A stretch of 64,000 nucleotides of DNA. Origin: PFJX01 sp964393825 (GTDB lineage Bacteria; Pseudomonadota; Gammaproteobacteria; Burkholderiales; Thiobacillaceae). A program made the position numbers and the translations under genes. The notes under the pieces are model-generated. The model worked only from the letters and a program-made list of their open reading frames with translations, ran no database searches and was not told the origin of the DNA. The stretch covers positions 1 to 64,000 of the forward strand of contig CAYMUY010000009.1 of NCBI GenBank assembly GCA_964393825.1, given 5' to 3'. Shown here one piece after another: positions 1 through 9,758 of this stretch. Every line of letters starts with the position of its first letter. The stretch's first letter is position 1.

Positions 1-852
1 CTCGGCCATCTTGGGTTCCAGCGAGACCTGGGCGTAGGAGTCGAAGCCCAGCATCTTCGCGGCTTCCTGCCTGAGTTCCAGGATGCGGGCGATCAGTCCG
101 GTGTTGTCCAGTTCCGCCGGGCCGAATTCCGAGGCGCGGGTGGTGTAGGCGCGGTACATCTCCTCGCGCAGCGCGCGGTTGTCGCAGTACTGCACGACGG
201 GGATGAAGGAGGGCGCCTGCAGGTTGAGCTTCCAGCCGGTCTTGCCGTCGGCCTCCGCCATCTCCTTGAACATGGCCTTGGCATCCTCGGGCAGGCCGGC
301 GAGTTCGGCCTCGTCGGTGATGAACTTGCTCCAGGCGCGGGTGGCGTCGAGCAGGTTTTCCTCGAACTTGGCGGAGAGGCTGGCCAGTTCCTCCTGGATC
401 GCCATGAAGCGCGGCTTCTGGTCCTCGGGCAGGTCGGCGCCGCCGAGGCGGAAGTCGCGCAACTCGTTGTCGATGATCTTCTTGCGGGCCGGTGCAAGGC
501 TGGTGAAACCGGGCGCGGTGGCGAGCGCCTTGTACTGCCTGAACAGGCCTTCGTGCTGGCCGAGTTCGGCGTAGTACTGGGTGATCTTCGGCAGGTTGGC
601 GTTGTAGACCTCGCGCAGTTCCGGGCTGTCCAGCACCGAATGCAGATGCGAGACCTGGCCCCAGGCGCGCGACAGGCGCTCGTTGGCGTCTTCCATCGGC
701 GCTACGAATTCGTCCCAGGTGGGGGCGACGCTCAACTGCCGTTCGAGCAGGGCGCGGTTCTCCGCCAGCAACTGGTCGATGGCCGGGCTGACGTGCTCGG
801 GGCGGATGTCTGAATAGCGGGGCAGGCCGGAGAAGTCGAGCAGGGGATTCAT
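1..852 (-). CDS. prlC: Oligopeptidase A (M3 family), N-terminal part
   Basis: Only the first 284 codons lie in the window; the gene runs off the left edge, so the HExxH zinc site of this thimet-oligopeptidase-like family is not visible. The protein starts MNPLLDFSGLPRYSDIRPEH, followed by the helical N-terminal domain typical of PrlC/OpdA, with the segment around LPEDQKPRFMAIQEELASLS characteristic of the family. PrlC is a cytosolic metallopeptidase that degrades short peptides, including cleaved signal peptides. The ATG at 852 is chosen because the family start matches there. It is divergent from the symporter gene at 937. Identification rests on recognised family similarity, not on the active site. 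Confidence 0.88.
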   Translation of the reverse strand, partial: MNPLLDFSGLPRYSDIRPEHVSPAIDQLLAENRALLERQLSVAPTWDEFVAPMEDANERLSRAWGQVSHLHSVLDSPELREVYNANLPKITQYYAELGQHEGLFRQYKALATAPGFTSLAPARKKIIDNELRDFRLGGADLPEDQKPRFMAIQEELASLSAKFEENLLDATRAWSKFITDEAELAGLPEDAKAMFKEMAEADGKTGWKLNLQAPSFIPVVQYCDNRALREEMYRAYTTRASEFGPAELDNTGLIARILELRQEAAKMLGFDSYAQVSLEPKMAE

Positions 853-936
853 GGCGGTCGCGATGAGTAATGAGTGACCGGGGGGATATTGGGGCGTCCC
901 GGGCGACTACAATCCCCGGGTCCGGCAAAGCCCACC

Positions 937-2859
937 ATGCGCAAGCTCTACCTCAGCAACCTTTTCCGTTACTACAGTTTCTACACTGGCGGCTTCGTCA
1001 TGTTCCTGCTCGCCCTGGCGGTCGCGGAATACATGGGTATGCCGGAACAGTGGATCGGCTGGATCTTCATGTCGGCGACCGTGATGCTGTATGCCGGCAT
1101 CGGCATCCTCAGCCGCACCTCGGATGTCGACGAGTTCTACGTGGCCGGGCGGCGGGTGCCCGCCGTGTACAACGGCATGGCCACCGGCGCCGACTGGATG
1201 AGCGCCGCCTCCTTCATCGGCCTGGCCGGCACCTTGTACCAGAAGGGATACGACGGCCTCGCCTTCGTCATGGGCTGGACCGGGGGCTATGTCCTGGTGG
1301 CGCTGCTGCTGGCGCCCTACCTGCGCAAGTTCGGCCAGTTCACCATTCCGGACTTCATGGGGGCGCGCTACGGTGGCGGCAACAGCGCCCGCGGCATTGC
1401 GGTATTGGGGACGATCCTGGCGTCCTTCACCTATGTCACCGCGCAGATCTTCGGGGTTGGCATCATCACCAGCCGTTTCCTCGGCATCAGCTTCGAGACC
1501 GGGGTCTTCGTCGGCCTCGGCGGCATCCTGGTCTGCTCCTTCCTGGGCGGCATGCGGGCGGTAACCTGGACCCAGGTGGCGCAGTACATCGTGCTGATCA
1601 TCGCTTACCTGATGCCGGTGGTGTTCATGTCCTACAAGGTCACCAACGTGCCGGTGCCGCAGGTGGTCTACGGCGAGGTGATGGAGAAGATCGGCGAACG
1701 GGAGCGGGAGATCATGGCCGACCCGGCCCAGGTCGAGGTGCGCGAGGCTTATGCCGCGCGCGCCGACGCCATCGCAATCAAGCTGGAACGGATCGACGCC
1801 GCCGGGCCCATGGCCAACGTCGGCGAGGCGAGCCGGGAGCGCTGGCAGCGGGAAATGCAGGAAGCACGGGACAAGTCGCGGCCGATCCAGGCGCATGCCG
1901 AAGCCTTTCCCGGCGAGACCGAGGCGGAACGCGACAGCGCGCGCCTCAACTTCATCGCCCTCACCTTCTGCCTGATGGTCGGCACGGCGGCGCTGCCGCA
2001 CATCCTGATGCGCTACTACACCACGCCGTCGGTGCGGGAAGCGCGCGAGTCCGTGGTCTGGTCGCTGTTCTTCATTTCCCTGCTCTATTTCACCGCGCCG
2101 GCCTATGCGGTGTTCGCCAAATACGAGGTCTACAACAACCTGATCGGCTCGGCGATCATCGAATTGCCCTCCTGGGTGGCGTCCTGGGCCAAGGTCGGCC
2201 TGGTGGCGGTGGAGGACATCAATCGCGATGGCATCCTGCAACTGGCGGAACTCACCCTCAACCCGGACGTGATCGTGCTGGCGACCCCGGAAATCGCCGG
2301 CCTGCCTTATGTGGTTGCCGGCCTGGTGGCGGCCGGCGGCCTCGCCGCGGCGCTGTCCACCGCCGACGGCCTGCTGCTGACCATCGCCAATGCCCTCTCG
2401 CACGACGTCTACTACAAGATGATCGACCCCGCCGCCTCCACCGGTCGCCGCATCGCCCTGGCCAAGACCTTGCTCCTGGGCGTGGCGCTGGTTGCCGCCT
2501 GGGTGGCGTCGCTGCGCCCGGACAGCATCCTGTCGATGGTCGCCTGGGCCTTCTCCATCGCCGGCGCCTGCTTCTTCCCCGCCCTGGTGCTGGGCATCTT
2601 CTGGAAGCGCGCCAATCACCCGGGCGCCATCGCCGGCATGCTGGTCGGTATGGGCCTGACGCTGTTCTATCTGCTCGGCGTCAAGTTCTTCGCCATGGCG
2701 AAATGGTTCGGCATCTCCGACATCGCCGCCGGCATCTTCGGTATCCCCGCCGGCTTCCTCGCCATCGTCGTGGTCAGCCTGCTGACGCCGCCCCCGGATG
2801 CTTCGGTGCGGGCCATGGTGGAGCATGTGCGTTATCCGGAAACACGCAAGACGCGGTAA
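937..2859 (+). CDS. Sodium/solute symporter, VC_2705 subfamily
   Basis: A 640-residue inner-membrane protein with about 13 hydrophobic segments and the sodium:solute symporter (SSS) signature region around GRRVPAVYNGMATGADWMSA. A charged, soluble insert at about residues 230-330, between membrane helices, is typical of the VC_2705 subfamily related to the acetate permease ActP. The substrate is probably a small carboxylate taken up with Na+, by family analogy only. The frame is open further upstream to 874, but the ATG at 937 gives the family N-terminus MRKLYLSNLFRYYSFYTGGF. No DUF4212-type small subunit gene is adjacent. Transcription probably starts in the 84-bp gap shared with divergent prlC. 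Confidence 0.88.
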   Translation: MRKLYLSNLFRYYSFYTGGFVMFLLALAVAEYMGMPEQWIGWIFMSATVMLYAGIGILSRTSDVDEFYVAGRRVPAVYNGMATGADWMSAASFIGLAGTLYQKGYDGLAFVMGWTGGYVLVALLLAPYLRKFGQFTIPDFMGARYGGGNSARGIAVLGTILASFTYVTAQIFGVGIITSRFLGISFETGVFVGLGGILVCSFLGGMRAVTWTQVAQYIVLIIAYLMPVVFMSYKVTNVPVPQVVYGEVMEKIGEREREIMADPAQVEVREAYAARADAIAIKLERIDAAGPMANVGEASRERWQREMQEARDKSRPIQAHAEAFPGETEAERDSARLNFIALTFCLMVGTAALPHILMRYYTTPSVREARESVVWSLFFISLLYFTAPAYAVFAKYEVYNNLIGSAIIELPSWVASWAKVGLVAVEDINRDGILQLAELTLNPDVIVLATPEIAGLPYVVAGLVAAGGLAAALSTADGLLLTIANALSHDVYYKMIDPAASTGRRIALAKTLLLGVALVAAWVASLRPDSILSMVAWAFSIAGACFFPALVLGIFWKRANHPGAIAGMLVGMGLTLFYLLGVKFFAMAKWFGISDIAAGIFGIPAGFLAIVVVSLLTPPPDASVRAMVEHVRYPETRKTR

Positions 2860-2886
2860 TCACGGGCATCTCCGCGCCCACATCCG

Positions 2887-2892
2887 TATACT
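2887..2892 (+). promoter_or_regulatory. -10 element of the rnpB promoter
   Basis: TATACT lies 7-8 bases upstream of the predicted 5' end of RNase P RNA (about 2900), the right distance for a sigma70 -10 box. No convincing -35 hexamer is seen 17 bases upstream. Confidence 0.6.
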
Positions 2893-2899
2893 CCGCTCC

Positions 2900-3290
2900 G
2901 GAGTTGGCCAGGCAGCCGCTGTGCGGTTTACCGCATGGAGGAAAGTCCGGGCTCCACAGGGCAGGGTGCCAGGTAACGCCTGGGCGCTATAAGTCGAAGG
3001 CGCGAGTCTTCGACCCAAGGCGACGGAAAGTGCAACAGAGAGCAGACCGCCGATGGCTCAGAAATGAGCACAGGCAAGGGTGAAACGGTGCGGTAAGAGC
3101 GCACCGCGGACGTGGCAACACGGACGGCACGGCAAACCCCACCCGGAGCAAGGCCAAATAGGCAGGCGCGTCCTCGGACATCGGCGGCCCGTCGAAGCCT
3201 GCGGGTAGGCTGCTAGAGGCGACGGGTGACCGTCGTCCCAGATGAATGGCTGCCCACGACAGAACCCGGCTTATCGGCCGACTCCACCTT
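2900..3290 (+). ncRNA. rnpB: RNase P RNA (bacterial type A)
   Basis: Catalytic RNA of RNase P, which matures tRNA 5' ends. The hallmark conserved blocks are present in order: GAGGAAAGTCCGGGCTCC near 2938, GGGCAGGGTGCCAGGTAACG near 2960, CAACAGAGAGCAGACCGCC near 3033, GGGTGAAACGGTGCGGTAAG near 3079, ACCCGGAGCAAGGCCAAATA near 3140, and GACAGAACCCGGCTTATCGG near 3258. The two ends pair as helix P1: GGAGTTGGCC (2900-2909) with GGCCGACTCC (3277-3286). The exact termini are inferred from this pairing. Open reading frames crossing the region are not genes. Confidence 0.97.
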
Positions 3291-3297
3291 CTCAACG

Positions 3298-3320
3298 GCA
3301 TCTCCCGACGCGGGGGATGC
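3298..3320. terminator. Candidate hairpin after rnpB
   Basis: GCATCTCCC (3298-3306) can pair over its full 9 bases with GGGGGATGC (3312-3320) around a 5-base loop, 8 bases after the RNase P RNA. There is no U-tract, so intrinsic termination is uncertain. The rest of 3321-3467 holds nothing recognisable and separates rnpB from the convergent HipA-like gene. Confidence 0.35.
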
Positions 3321-3467
3321 AGCCCGCCAGGTCCGTCAGGTCGTCAGGTCGGCATCCGGCGTGTTCACCTTCATCGCCGAGAGTCGATACGCTGGAGAAT
3401 CGACGTCACGCATTCAGGGCGGGCGCTCGCCCGGCACGAACACGCACGGACAGCCGTTCGGTGCTAT

Positions 3468-4787
3468 TCATCCCAGCCTGCCCAGCCTCTCGCGGGCCTC
3501 CGCGACATGCCGTTCCAATGCCGCCACGCAGGGGGACCAGCCCCGCGTGTATCGTTCGTCCGCGCGCATCCTGACCAGATAGGCTTCAGCCAGGTCCAAG
3601 GCTTTCCTCCAAGTGTCCGGGGGCACGCAAGATCGCAGGTCGGCCGGGCTCAGGCTGTTGGGCAGATTGCCACCGCTTCCGGGCCTGAAGGCCATCGGCA
3701 ACATGTCATAGGCAGGGGCGATCTGATACGGTCTGCCCTGCTCCGAGACGAATGACAGATTGCCGTTGTGCATGTCGGTATTTCCGATCAGGACGCCGAA
3801 GGCATACAGCAACGTCGCGACCTCGGCGGCCTTGGTGGTGATGACGCGGGCCGTCGCCAGACGGGCCGCCAGCACCGGCCAGGGAGAAACGGCATCGCCG
3901 ACAAACTCGGCATCGAACGAGGTCAGCGAATGGACGGCACGACGGCCGAGCGGCCCCACCCGATCGAATCGCTCGACCTCCAGGAAACGTCGGGAGCCGA
4001 TGTCCAGGATCCGGCTCTCGACGGCCGGCAGGCCGGCATCACTCAATACGCGGCCGGCGAGATGCTCGGCCAGCAGCAGGTCGCGCCAGCGTCCAGCCAC
4101 CGCGTTGTCGCTGCGGGCGGAGAACTTCACCAGGATGTGCCGACCGTTGTAGGCCACGAACTTCGGTTGCTCGCCGCCGGCCGATGAGCCCGCCACTTCG
4201 CCGCGCTCGACGGCCTCGGCCAGGGCCGGATAGTCCGATTCCGCGATGGGCACGGGGGCGGCTGCCTGGAGGAAGCGCGCGCGGGCAATGTCACCCAGCA
4301 GCAGGTTGCCAACCAGATCGTCCCCGTGTTGGATCAATGCCCGCAGGGCATGGGCGTCGGTCCAGTCGTTGATGTTCGCTGGAAGACCGAGTTCGGTGGC
4401 GAAGCTGATCGCGAATGCACGGCCAAGGAAGCCCGCCGGGCGCATATCCTGGGCCCACCATGGCAGGCCGTCGAAATGGAGCGATGCGCCATCGTCCTGC
4501 AGCATGACAAAGCCATCCGGATGTACCGGGACCAAGAGGCCAAGCCGCCGAATCTGTCCCTCGGCTGACACACGGTAGACCGGCACCTCGGCAAAGCCAC
4601 GGGTGGCATCACGCAGCGCATATTGAATGGATCTGGCGGCGCCGATCCGGACGATATCGGGCCCCATTCCAGCGATGGCACGGGAAAGCGTGGGCTGGCT
4701 CACGCCAATCAAATGAATGAGTTGACGCGCAGTCGCAGGGCCTTGGGCCAATAGGGAGCGGATGTTCTCAGCTTGTACGGTGGTCAT
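3468..4787 (-). CDS. HipA-like Ser/Thr kinase with N-terminal helix-turn-helix (YjjJ/HipH type)
   Basis: A 439-residue protein. The first ~60 residues form a winged-helix-like segment (TARQLIHLIGVSQPTLSRAI), so DNA binding is fused to the kinase instead of being supplied by a HipB partner, as in E. coli YjjJ/HipH. The HipA kinase core follows: the glycine-rich SSAGGEQPKF loop near residue 200, KFSA, the catalytic-loop-like NTDMHNGNLSF near 320, and PAYDMLPM (metal-binding DFG equivalent). Length matches YjjJ (about 440). Relatives phosphorylate translation factors such as aminoacyl-tRNA synthetases and cause growth arrest; the target here is unknown. No separate antitoxin gene is adjacent. 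The upstream AT-rich repeats suggest autoregulation. Confidence 0.85.
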   Translation of the reverse strand: MTTVQAENIRSLLAQGPATARQLIHLIGVSQPTLSRAIAGMGPDIVRIGAARSIQYALRDATRGFAEVPVYRVSAEGQIRRLGLLVPVHPDGFVMLQDDGASLHFDGLPWWAQDMRPAGFLGRAFAISFATELGLPANINDWTDAHALRALIQHGDDLVGNLLLGDIARARFLQAAAPVPIAESDYPALAEAVERGEVAGSSAGGEQPKFVAYNGRHILVKFSARSDNAVAGRWRDLLLAEHLAGRVLSDAGLPAVESRILDIGSRRFLEVERFDRVGPLGRRAVHSLTSFDAEFVGDAVSPWPVLAARLATARVITTKAAEVATLLYAFGVLIGNTDMHNGNLSFVSEQGRPYQIAPAYDMLPMAFRPGSGGNLPNSLSPADLRSCVPPDTWRKALDLAEAYLVRMRADERYTRGWSPCVAALERHVAEARERLGRLG

Positions 4788-4801
4788 TGTGAATTGATAC
4801 G

Positions 4802-4844
4802 TGAATATATAATTGAATATATAATAGAATTCATTCTAGGTCGG
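4802..4844 (-). promoter_or_regulatory. Promoter/operator region of the HipA-like gene
   Basis: An AT-rich patch in GC-rich surroundings. On the plus strand, TGAATATATAAT occurs twice in tandem (4802-4813 and 4814-4825). It abuts a perfect inverted repeat TAGAAT-TC-ATTCTA (4825-4838). Read on the minus strand, CCGACC then TAGAAT (4838-4833) looks like a -10 box about 46 bases before the start codon. The tandem repeats would lie in the 5' leader and could bind the protein's own HTH domain (inference). Confidence 0.5.
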
Positions 4845-4874
4845 TACCGAACAGCATGGCAATCCCAGTCCAGA

Positions 4875-4894
4875 CAGCCGGCAGGAAGCCGGCA
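4875..4894. repeat. REP-like palindrome
   Basis: AGCCGGC-AGGA-AGCCGGCAT, a GCCGGC-based repeat just after the MacB-like gene. Related units occur at 6810-6873, 55214-55264 and 61511-61560. Confidence 0.45.
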
Positions 4895-4899
4895 TGACA

Positions 4900-6107
4900 T
4901 CACTCGTGCCGCAGTGCCTCGATCGGGTCCAGGCTGGCGGCGCGGCGGGCGGGGAAGTAGCCGAAGATGACGCCGATGGCGGCGGAGAAGCCGAAGGCCA
5001 GGAGGTTGATGCCGGGGTTGAACAGGTAGGGCAGGTGCATCAGCCCGGCCAGGCCGATCGAGGCCAGGGTGGCGAGGGTGATGCCGATGAGGCCGCCCAG
5101 CGACGAGAGCACCACGGCTTCGATCAGGAACTGCGAGAGCACTTCCCGTTCCAGGGCGCCGATGGCGAGGCGGATGCCGATCTCGCGGGTGCGCTCGGTG
5201 ACCGAGACCAGCATGATGTTCATGATGCCGATGCCGCCCACCAGCAGGCTGACGGCGGCGACGGCGCCGAGCAGGGTGGTCATCACCTTGGTGGTGCCGG
5301 AGAGGGTTTCGGCGATCTGCTTGGTGTCCATGACGTTGAAATCGTCGTCCTCGTCGTCGCCGATGTGGCGGCGTTCGCGCAGCAGGCGCTCGATCTGGCG
5401 CTGGACCTTGTCGCTGGAGATGCCTTCCTTCACCGAGACCATCAGGCTGCGCACGTCCTGGTTGCCGGTGAGGCGGCGCTGCATGGTGCGCAGCGGCATG
5501 ACGATGGTGTCGTCCTGGTCGGAGCCGAACGAGGACTGGCCCTTGGCGGTGAGGACGCCGATCACCTCGCAGGCGAACTGCTTGACGCGGATCTCGCCGC
5601 CCACCGGGTTCTGGGCGCCGAACAGTTCCCGCTTGACGGTGTTGCCGATGACGCAGACGGCCTTGCCGGCGCGCTCCTCGCTCTCGTGGAAGACGCGGCC
5701 GCCGCTCAACCGCCAGTTGTTGGTGATGAAGTAGTCGGCGCTGCTGCCGGTGATCGAGGTCGACCAGTTGTTGGCCTGGGCGATGACGGTGAGGCTCTTG
5801 TTGGTCACCGGCGCCACGGCGTTGATGCCGGCGATCTGGTCGCGGATGGCTTGCGCGTCCTCGGCCTTGAAATTGGCGGCGCCGGCCGAATCGCGACCGG
5901 GGCCGAGGCGCTGGCCGGGGCGCACGATGAGCAGGTTGCTGCCGAGGCTGGCGATCTGTTCCTTGACCGCGAGGGTGGCGCCATTACCGAGGGTGACCAT
6001 GGTGATCACCGCCGAGACGCCGATGACGATGCCCAGGGTGGTGAGGAAGGAGCGCAGCAGGTTGCGGCGGATTTCCCGCAGCGAGAGAAGGAGGGCATTC
6101 CACAGCA

Positions 6108-6108
<1 letters not shown>
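4900..6108 (-). CDS. MacB-type ABC transporter permease
   Basis: A 402-residue inner-membrane protein of the MacB/FtsX family: one membrane helix near the N-terminus (TTLGIVIGVSAVITMVTLGN), a large MacB_PCD periplasmic domain (about residues 50-265) and three C-terminal helices with the conserved GGIGIMNIMLVSVTERTREI segment and a final ARRAASLDPIEALR. E. coli MacB fuses ATPase and permease; here the ATPase is the separate upstream gene, whose stop overlaps this start (TGATG). The frame stays open far upstream into the ATPase gene, but the ATG at 6108 matches the family start. Last gene of a four-gene efflux operon. Confidence 0.93.
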
Positions 6109-6800
<692 letters not shown>

Positions 6801-6809
6801 GGCGTTGGT

Positions 6810-6873
6810 CGCGCCGGCATCCTTGCCGGCCCACCCGTGCGGACCCAGGATGCCGGCGAGACGCCGGCGCTAC
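6810..6873. repeat. REP-like palindromic pair
   Basis: In the 79-bp gap between the adaptor and ATPase genes. GCGCCGGC (6811-6818) pairs with GCCGGCGC (6863-6870), and GCCGGCATCCT (6813-6823) pairs with AGGATGCCGGC (6848-6858), giving two alternative stems. In an operon mRNA it could stabilise the upstream message or dampen readthrough. Confidence 0.5.
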
Positions 6874-6879
6874 GGGGAC

Positions 6880-8148
6880 TCATTTCGCCGCCTCGCTGTC
6901 GGTGATGACCTGCATGCCCGCTTTCAGGTCGCCTTCGAGGATTTCGGTCATGCGGCCGTTGCTGACGCCGGCCTTCACCTTCACCGCCTGCGGCTGGCCG
7001 TCGCGCGGGACCCAGACGGTCTTGAATCCGTCCTGGCCGCCGCCGTTCTGCGCGCGCTGGCTGGTGTTGCGCGGCGGCCGCGGCATGAGCAGGGAGACGA
7101 TGCCGCCGGAGGCGGCCTTGTCGCTTGCCGGCGGGCTGAAACGCAGCGCGGCGTTGGGCACCAGCAGGACGTTGTCGCGCGAGGTCGTGGTGATCTCGGC
7201 GCTGGCGGTCATGCCCGGGCGCAGGCTGAGGTCGCTGTTGTCCACGGCCAGCACGGTGAGATAGGAGACGACGCCATCGGTGGTCTGGGAGCCGTAGCGC
7301 ACCCGCTCGATCCGCGCCGGATACTTGCGGTTGGGCCAGGCGTCGACGCTGAAGCTGGCCTGCTGGCCGGGCTTCACCTGGCCGACGTCGGCCTCGTCGA
7401 CGTTGACCTGTAATTCCATCTTGGCCAGGTCTTCCGCCAGGGTGAACAGCACCGGCGCCTGCAAGGAGGCGGCCACGGTCTGACCGGGTTCGACCTTGCG
7501 CAACAGCACCACGCCGTCGATCGGCGAGCGGATCGAGGCCTTGGTCAGGCTGGTCTCGTCGGAACTCAGGGTGGCGCGCGCCTGGGTCACCGCCGCCCGG
7601 GCGCTGGCCAGATTGGACTTGGCCCGCGTCAGTTCGGCCTCGGCGGTTTCCAGTTCGGTCTGCGCCGGCACCTTGCCTTTGGACAGGAAGGCGACTTCCC
7701 GGAGGCGGCCGAGGTGGGTCTGGGCCTGCTGTCGGGTGGCCTCGGCCTGCTTCACCCCGGCCTCGGCGGCGAGCAGGGCGGCGCGCGATTTGGCGATCTG
7801 GTCCTTGAGCCGGGAGACGTCCAGGCGCGCCAGTTCCTGGCCCTTCTTCACCCGGCTGTTGTCGTCCACGAACACGGTCTGCACCGTGCCGGACAGCTCG
7901 CTGCCGACGTCGACCTGATTGGTGGGTTGCAGGTTGCCGGTGGCGGAGACCGTGACCACCAGGTTGCCGCGGTTGACCGGTTCGCTCAGGTAGTGGGTGG
8001 TGGCGCCGTTGCCGGCGGGTTTAAGGAACAGCCAGGCGAGGAGGAGGCCCGGGAGAAGCGCCGCCGTGGCGAGGAGCCAGCGCCGGCGGCCGCGCGCGGG
8101 CTTGGCGCTGGCGAGGAGTTGCGAGAGGGTGTCGCGATCGGGCGTCAT
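6880..8148 (-). CDS. macA: MacA-type periplasmic adaptor (membrane fusion protein)
   Basis: A 422-residue HlyD/RND-type adaptor. One N-terminal membrane anchor (WLLATAALLPGLLLAWLFL, residues ~24-42) is followed by a barrel-sandwich half (VGSELSGTVQTVFVDDNSRV), a long alpha-helical hairpin rich in Ala/Gln/Glu (about residues 110-210), the second lipoyl half (IRSPIDGVVLLRKVEPGQTV) and a beta-barrel domain with RPGMTASAEITT. It bridges the MacB-type complex and the outer-membrane channel. A Gly/Gln/Asn-rich linker near residues 345-365 is slightly longer than usual. Its start overlaps the stop of the channel gene by four bases (ATGA). The substrate (macrolide, lipopeptide, toxin or haem-like compound) cannot be told from sequence. 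Confidence 0.92.
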   Translation of the reverse strand: MTPDRDTLSQLLASAKPARGRRRWLLATAALLPGLLLAWLFLKPAGNGATTHYLSEPVNRGNLVVTVSATGNLQPTNQVDVGSELSGTVQTVFVDDNSRVKKGQELARLDVSRLKDQIAKSRAALLAAEAGVKQAEATRQQAQTHLGRLREVAFLSKGKVPAQTELETAEAELTRAKSNLASARAAVTQARATLSSDETSLTKASIRSPIDGVVLLRKVEPGQTVAASLQAPVLFTLAEDLAKMELQVNVDEADVGQVKPGQQASFSVDAWPNRKYPARIERVRYGSQTTDGVVSYLTVLAVDNSDLSLRPGMTASAEITTTSRDNVLLVPNAALRFSPPASDKAASGGIVSLLMPRPPRNTSQRAQNGGGQDGFKTVWVPRDGQPQAVKVKAGVSNGRMTEILEGDLKAGMQVITDSEAAK

Positions 8149-9566
8149 TGGGGGTCCTTGGGCTTGCTGTCCGGCGTCCAGCCGCCGCCCAGCGCCTTGT
8201 AGAGTTGCACCAGCGCGCTGGCGCGGGCGACGTCGGCGGCGGCGAGGCTGTCTTCCGTCGCGCGCAGGTTGCGTTCGCTGTCGAGCACGTTGAGAAAGTC
8301 GATGAGGCCGGCCGCATAGCGTTGCCGCGCCAGTCGGGCGGCCTCGCGCGCGGCTTCGGCGGCGGCGGCCAGGGCCTCCCGGCGCTGGCCGCTATTGGCC
8401 AGCGCGACCAGGGCATCCTCGACGTCCCGCAGGGCGGTGAGCAGGGTGCCCTGGTAGGTCGCCAGCGCCTGCTCCTGGACGGCGGTCTGGATGTCTACCC
8501 GTTGCCGCAACGCGCCGCCGTCGAACAGGGTGCCGGCGACGGCGGCGAGCAGGGAGTGGCCGAGCGACGCGGCGTTCAACAGGTCGGGCAGGCGCGGCGA
8601 GTCGAGGCCGAGCGAACCGGAGAGGGTGAAGTTCGGATAGCGGGCGGCTTCGGCGACGCCGATGCGCGCGGTTTCCGCCGCCAGCTTGCGTTCCGCCGCG
8701 CGCACGTCGGGGCGGCGGCGCAGGGTGTCGGCGGGAATGCCCACGGCCAGCGCATCGGCCACCTGTGGAAGCGCGGCGACCGGCGCCAGTTGCGCATGCA
8801 GGCTGGCCGGTGCCTGGCCGAGCAGGAGGGCGATTTGATGTTCGGCCTGCGCCAGGCTGGTTTCCAGGCTGGGAATCTGCGCGCGGGTCTGCTCCCGGTT
8901 GCCGCGCGCCTGTTCCACTTCCAGGCTGCCGCTCAGCCCGGCCTGGGCGCGCCAGTCGGTCAGTTGCAGCGTTTCCGACTGGCTCGCCAGATTCGCCCGC
9001 GCGATGCCCAGGCGCGCCTGCGCGCCGCGCAGTTCCACATAGTTGCGCGCCACCTCGGCCACCAGGGTTACCCGCGTGTTGTCGAGGCTGGCGCCGCTGG
9101 CCTGAAGATCGGCCTCGGCCGCTTCGATGCCACGCCGGGTGGCGCCGAACACGTCCGGTTCCCAACTGGCGTCGAAGCTCGCGCTGAACAGATCACGCGT
9201 CGCGCCGCTGCCGGTGTTCCGGCTGCTCTTGCTCCGGCTCGCGGAGGCCGAGGCGGTCACGCTGGGGGATGTTTCGGCGCCCGCCAGTACGCGCCGCGCC
9301 CGCGCTTCCCGCAAGCGGGCCTGGGCGACTTTCAGGTCGGGGCTGGCGGCGAGGGCCTGGGCGACGAGCTGGTCCAGGATCGGGTCATGCAGGCGCTTCC
9401 ACCACTCGGCGATGTCTTCCGCGGGCCGCGCGGCGGTGCCGCTCCATGCCGCCGGTACCGGCGGGTTCGGCGCCTGGTAATCCGGCCCGAGGGCCGCGCA
9501 ACCGCCCAGCGCGAGCAACAACGCGAGAATTGGCGGGCGGGTGGTGGTTGAGGCGGCGGGGTTCAT
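8145..9566 (-). CDS. Outer-membrane efflux lipoprotein (NodT/TolC family)
   Basis: A 473-residue protein with a lipoprotein signal (lipobox LGGC, acylated Cys near residue 22) followed by GPDYQAPNPPVPAAW, typical of NodT-family outer-membrane factors. Two repeated OEP halves are visible: SPDLKVAQARLREARARR near 95, and TLRRRPDVRAAERKLAAETARIG near 300. First gene of the operon; it supplies the outer-membrane duct for the MacAB-like pump encoded downstream. An inverted repeat CCTCT-GTAAAA-AGAGG (9614-9629) lies 47 bp upstream of the start and could be a regulator site, although no regulator gene is adjacent. Confidence 0.93.
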   Translation of the reverse strand: MNPAASTTTRPPILALLLALGGCAALGPDYQAPNPPVPAAWSGTAARPAEDIAEWWKRLHDPILDQLVAQALAASPDLKVAQARLREARARRVLAGAETSPSVTASASASRSKSSRNTGSGATRDLFSASFDASWEPDVFGATRRGIEAAEADLQASGASLDNTRVTLVAEVARNYVELRGAQARLGIARANLASQSETLQLTDWRAQAGLSGSLEVEQARGNREQTRAQIPSLETSLAQAEHQIALLLGQAPASLHAQLAPVAALPQVADALAVGIPADTLRRRPDVRAAERKLAAETARIGVAEAARYPNFTLSGSLGLDSPRLPDLLNAASLGHSLLAAVAGTLFDGGALRQRVDIQTAVQEQALATYQGTLLTALRDVEDALVALANSGQRREALAAAAEAAREAARLARQRYAAGLIDFLNVLDSERNLRATEDSLAAADVARASALVQLYKALGGGWTPDSKPKDPQ

Positions 9567-9682
9567 GATTGTTTCGATCAGAAGTCAGAGTGTGCCTGTG
9601 CAGTTTCGGCGATTCCTCTGTAAAAAGAGGTGGGCATAGGGTAAATCCGCGTAAAGGCCGACGGCGCGCTCACGATCTGCGC

Positions 9683-9715
9683 GAAAAGCAAAAAGGCCAC
9701 TACTCGCGGTGGCCT
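9683..9715 (-). terminator. Rho-independent terminator of the nitrilase gene
   Basis: On the minus strand AGGCCAC (9715-9709) and GTGGCCT (9700-9694) form a 7-bp stem with an 8-base loop, followed by TTTTTGCTTTT. It lies about 45 bp past the stop at 9759. Confidence 0.8.
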
Positions 9716-9758
9716 GCTCCATCCGATAGCCGCCCTGTCGAACGGCGTCAGTCCAACC

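Noticed and set aside
907..2826. 639-codon antisense frame opposite the symporter
   Set aside because: No recognisable motif, His/Gln/Gly-rich shadow composition, fully inside a well-supported gene.
870..3083. Long ORF across the symporter gene and rnpB
   Set aside because: It lies out of frame with the conserved symporter and runs into the RNase P RNA; composition is Arg/Gly/His-rich, typical of a shadow frame in GC-rich DNA.
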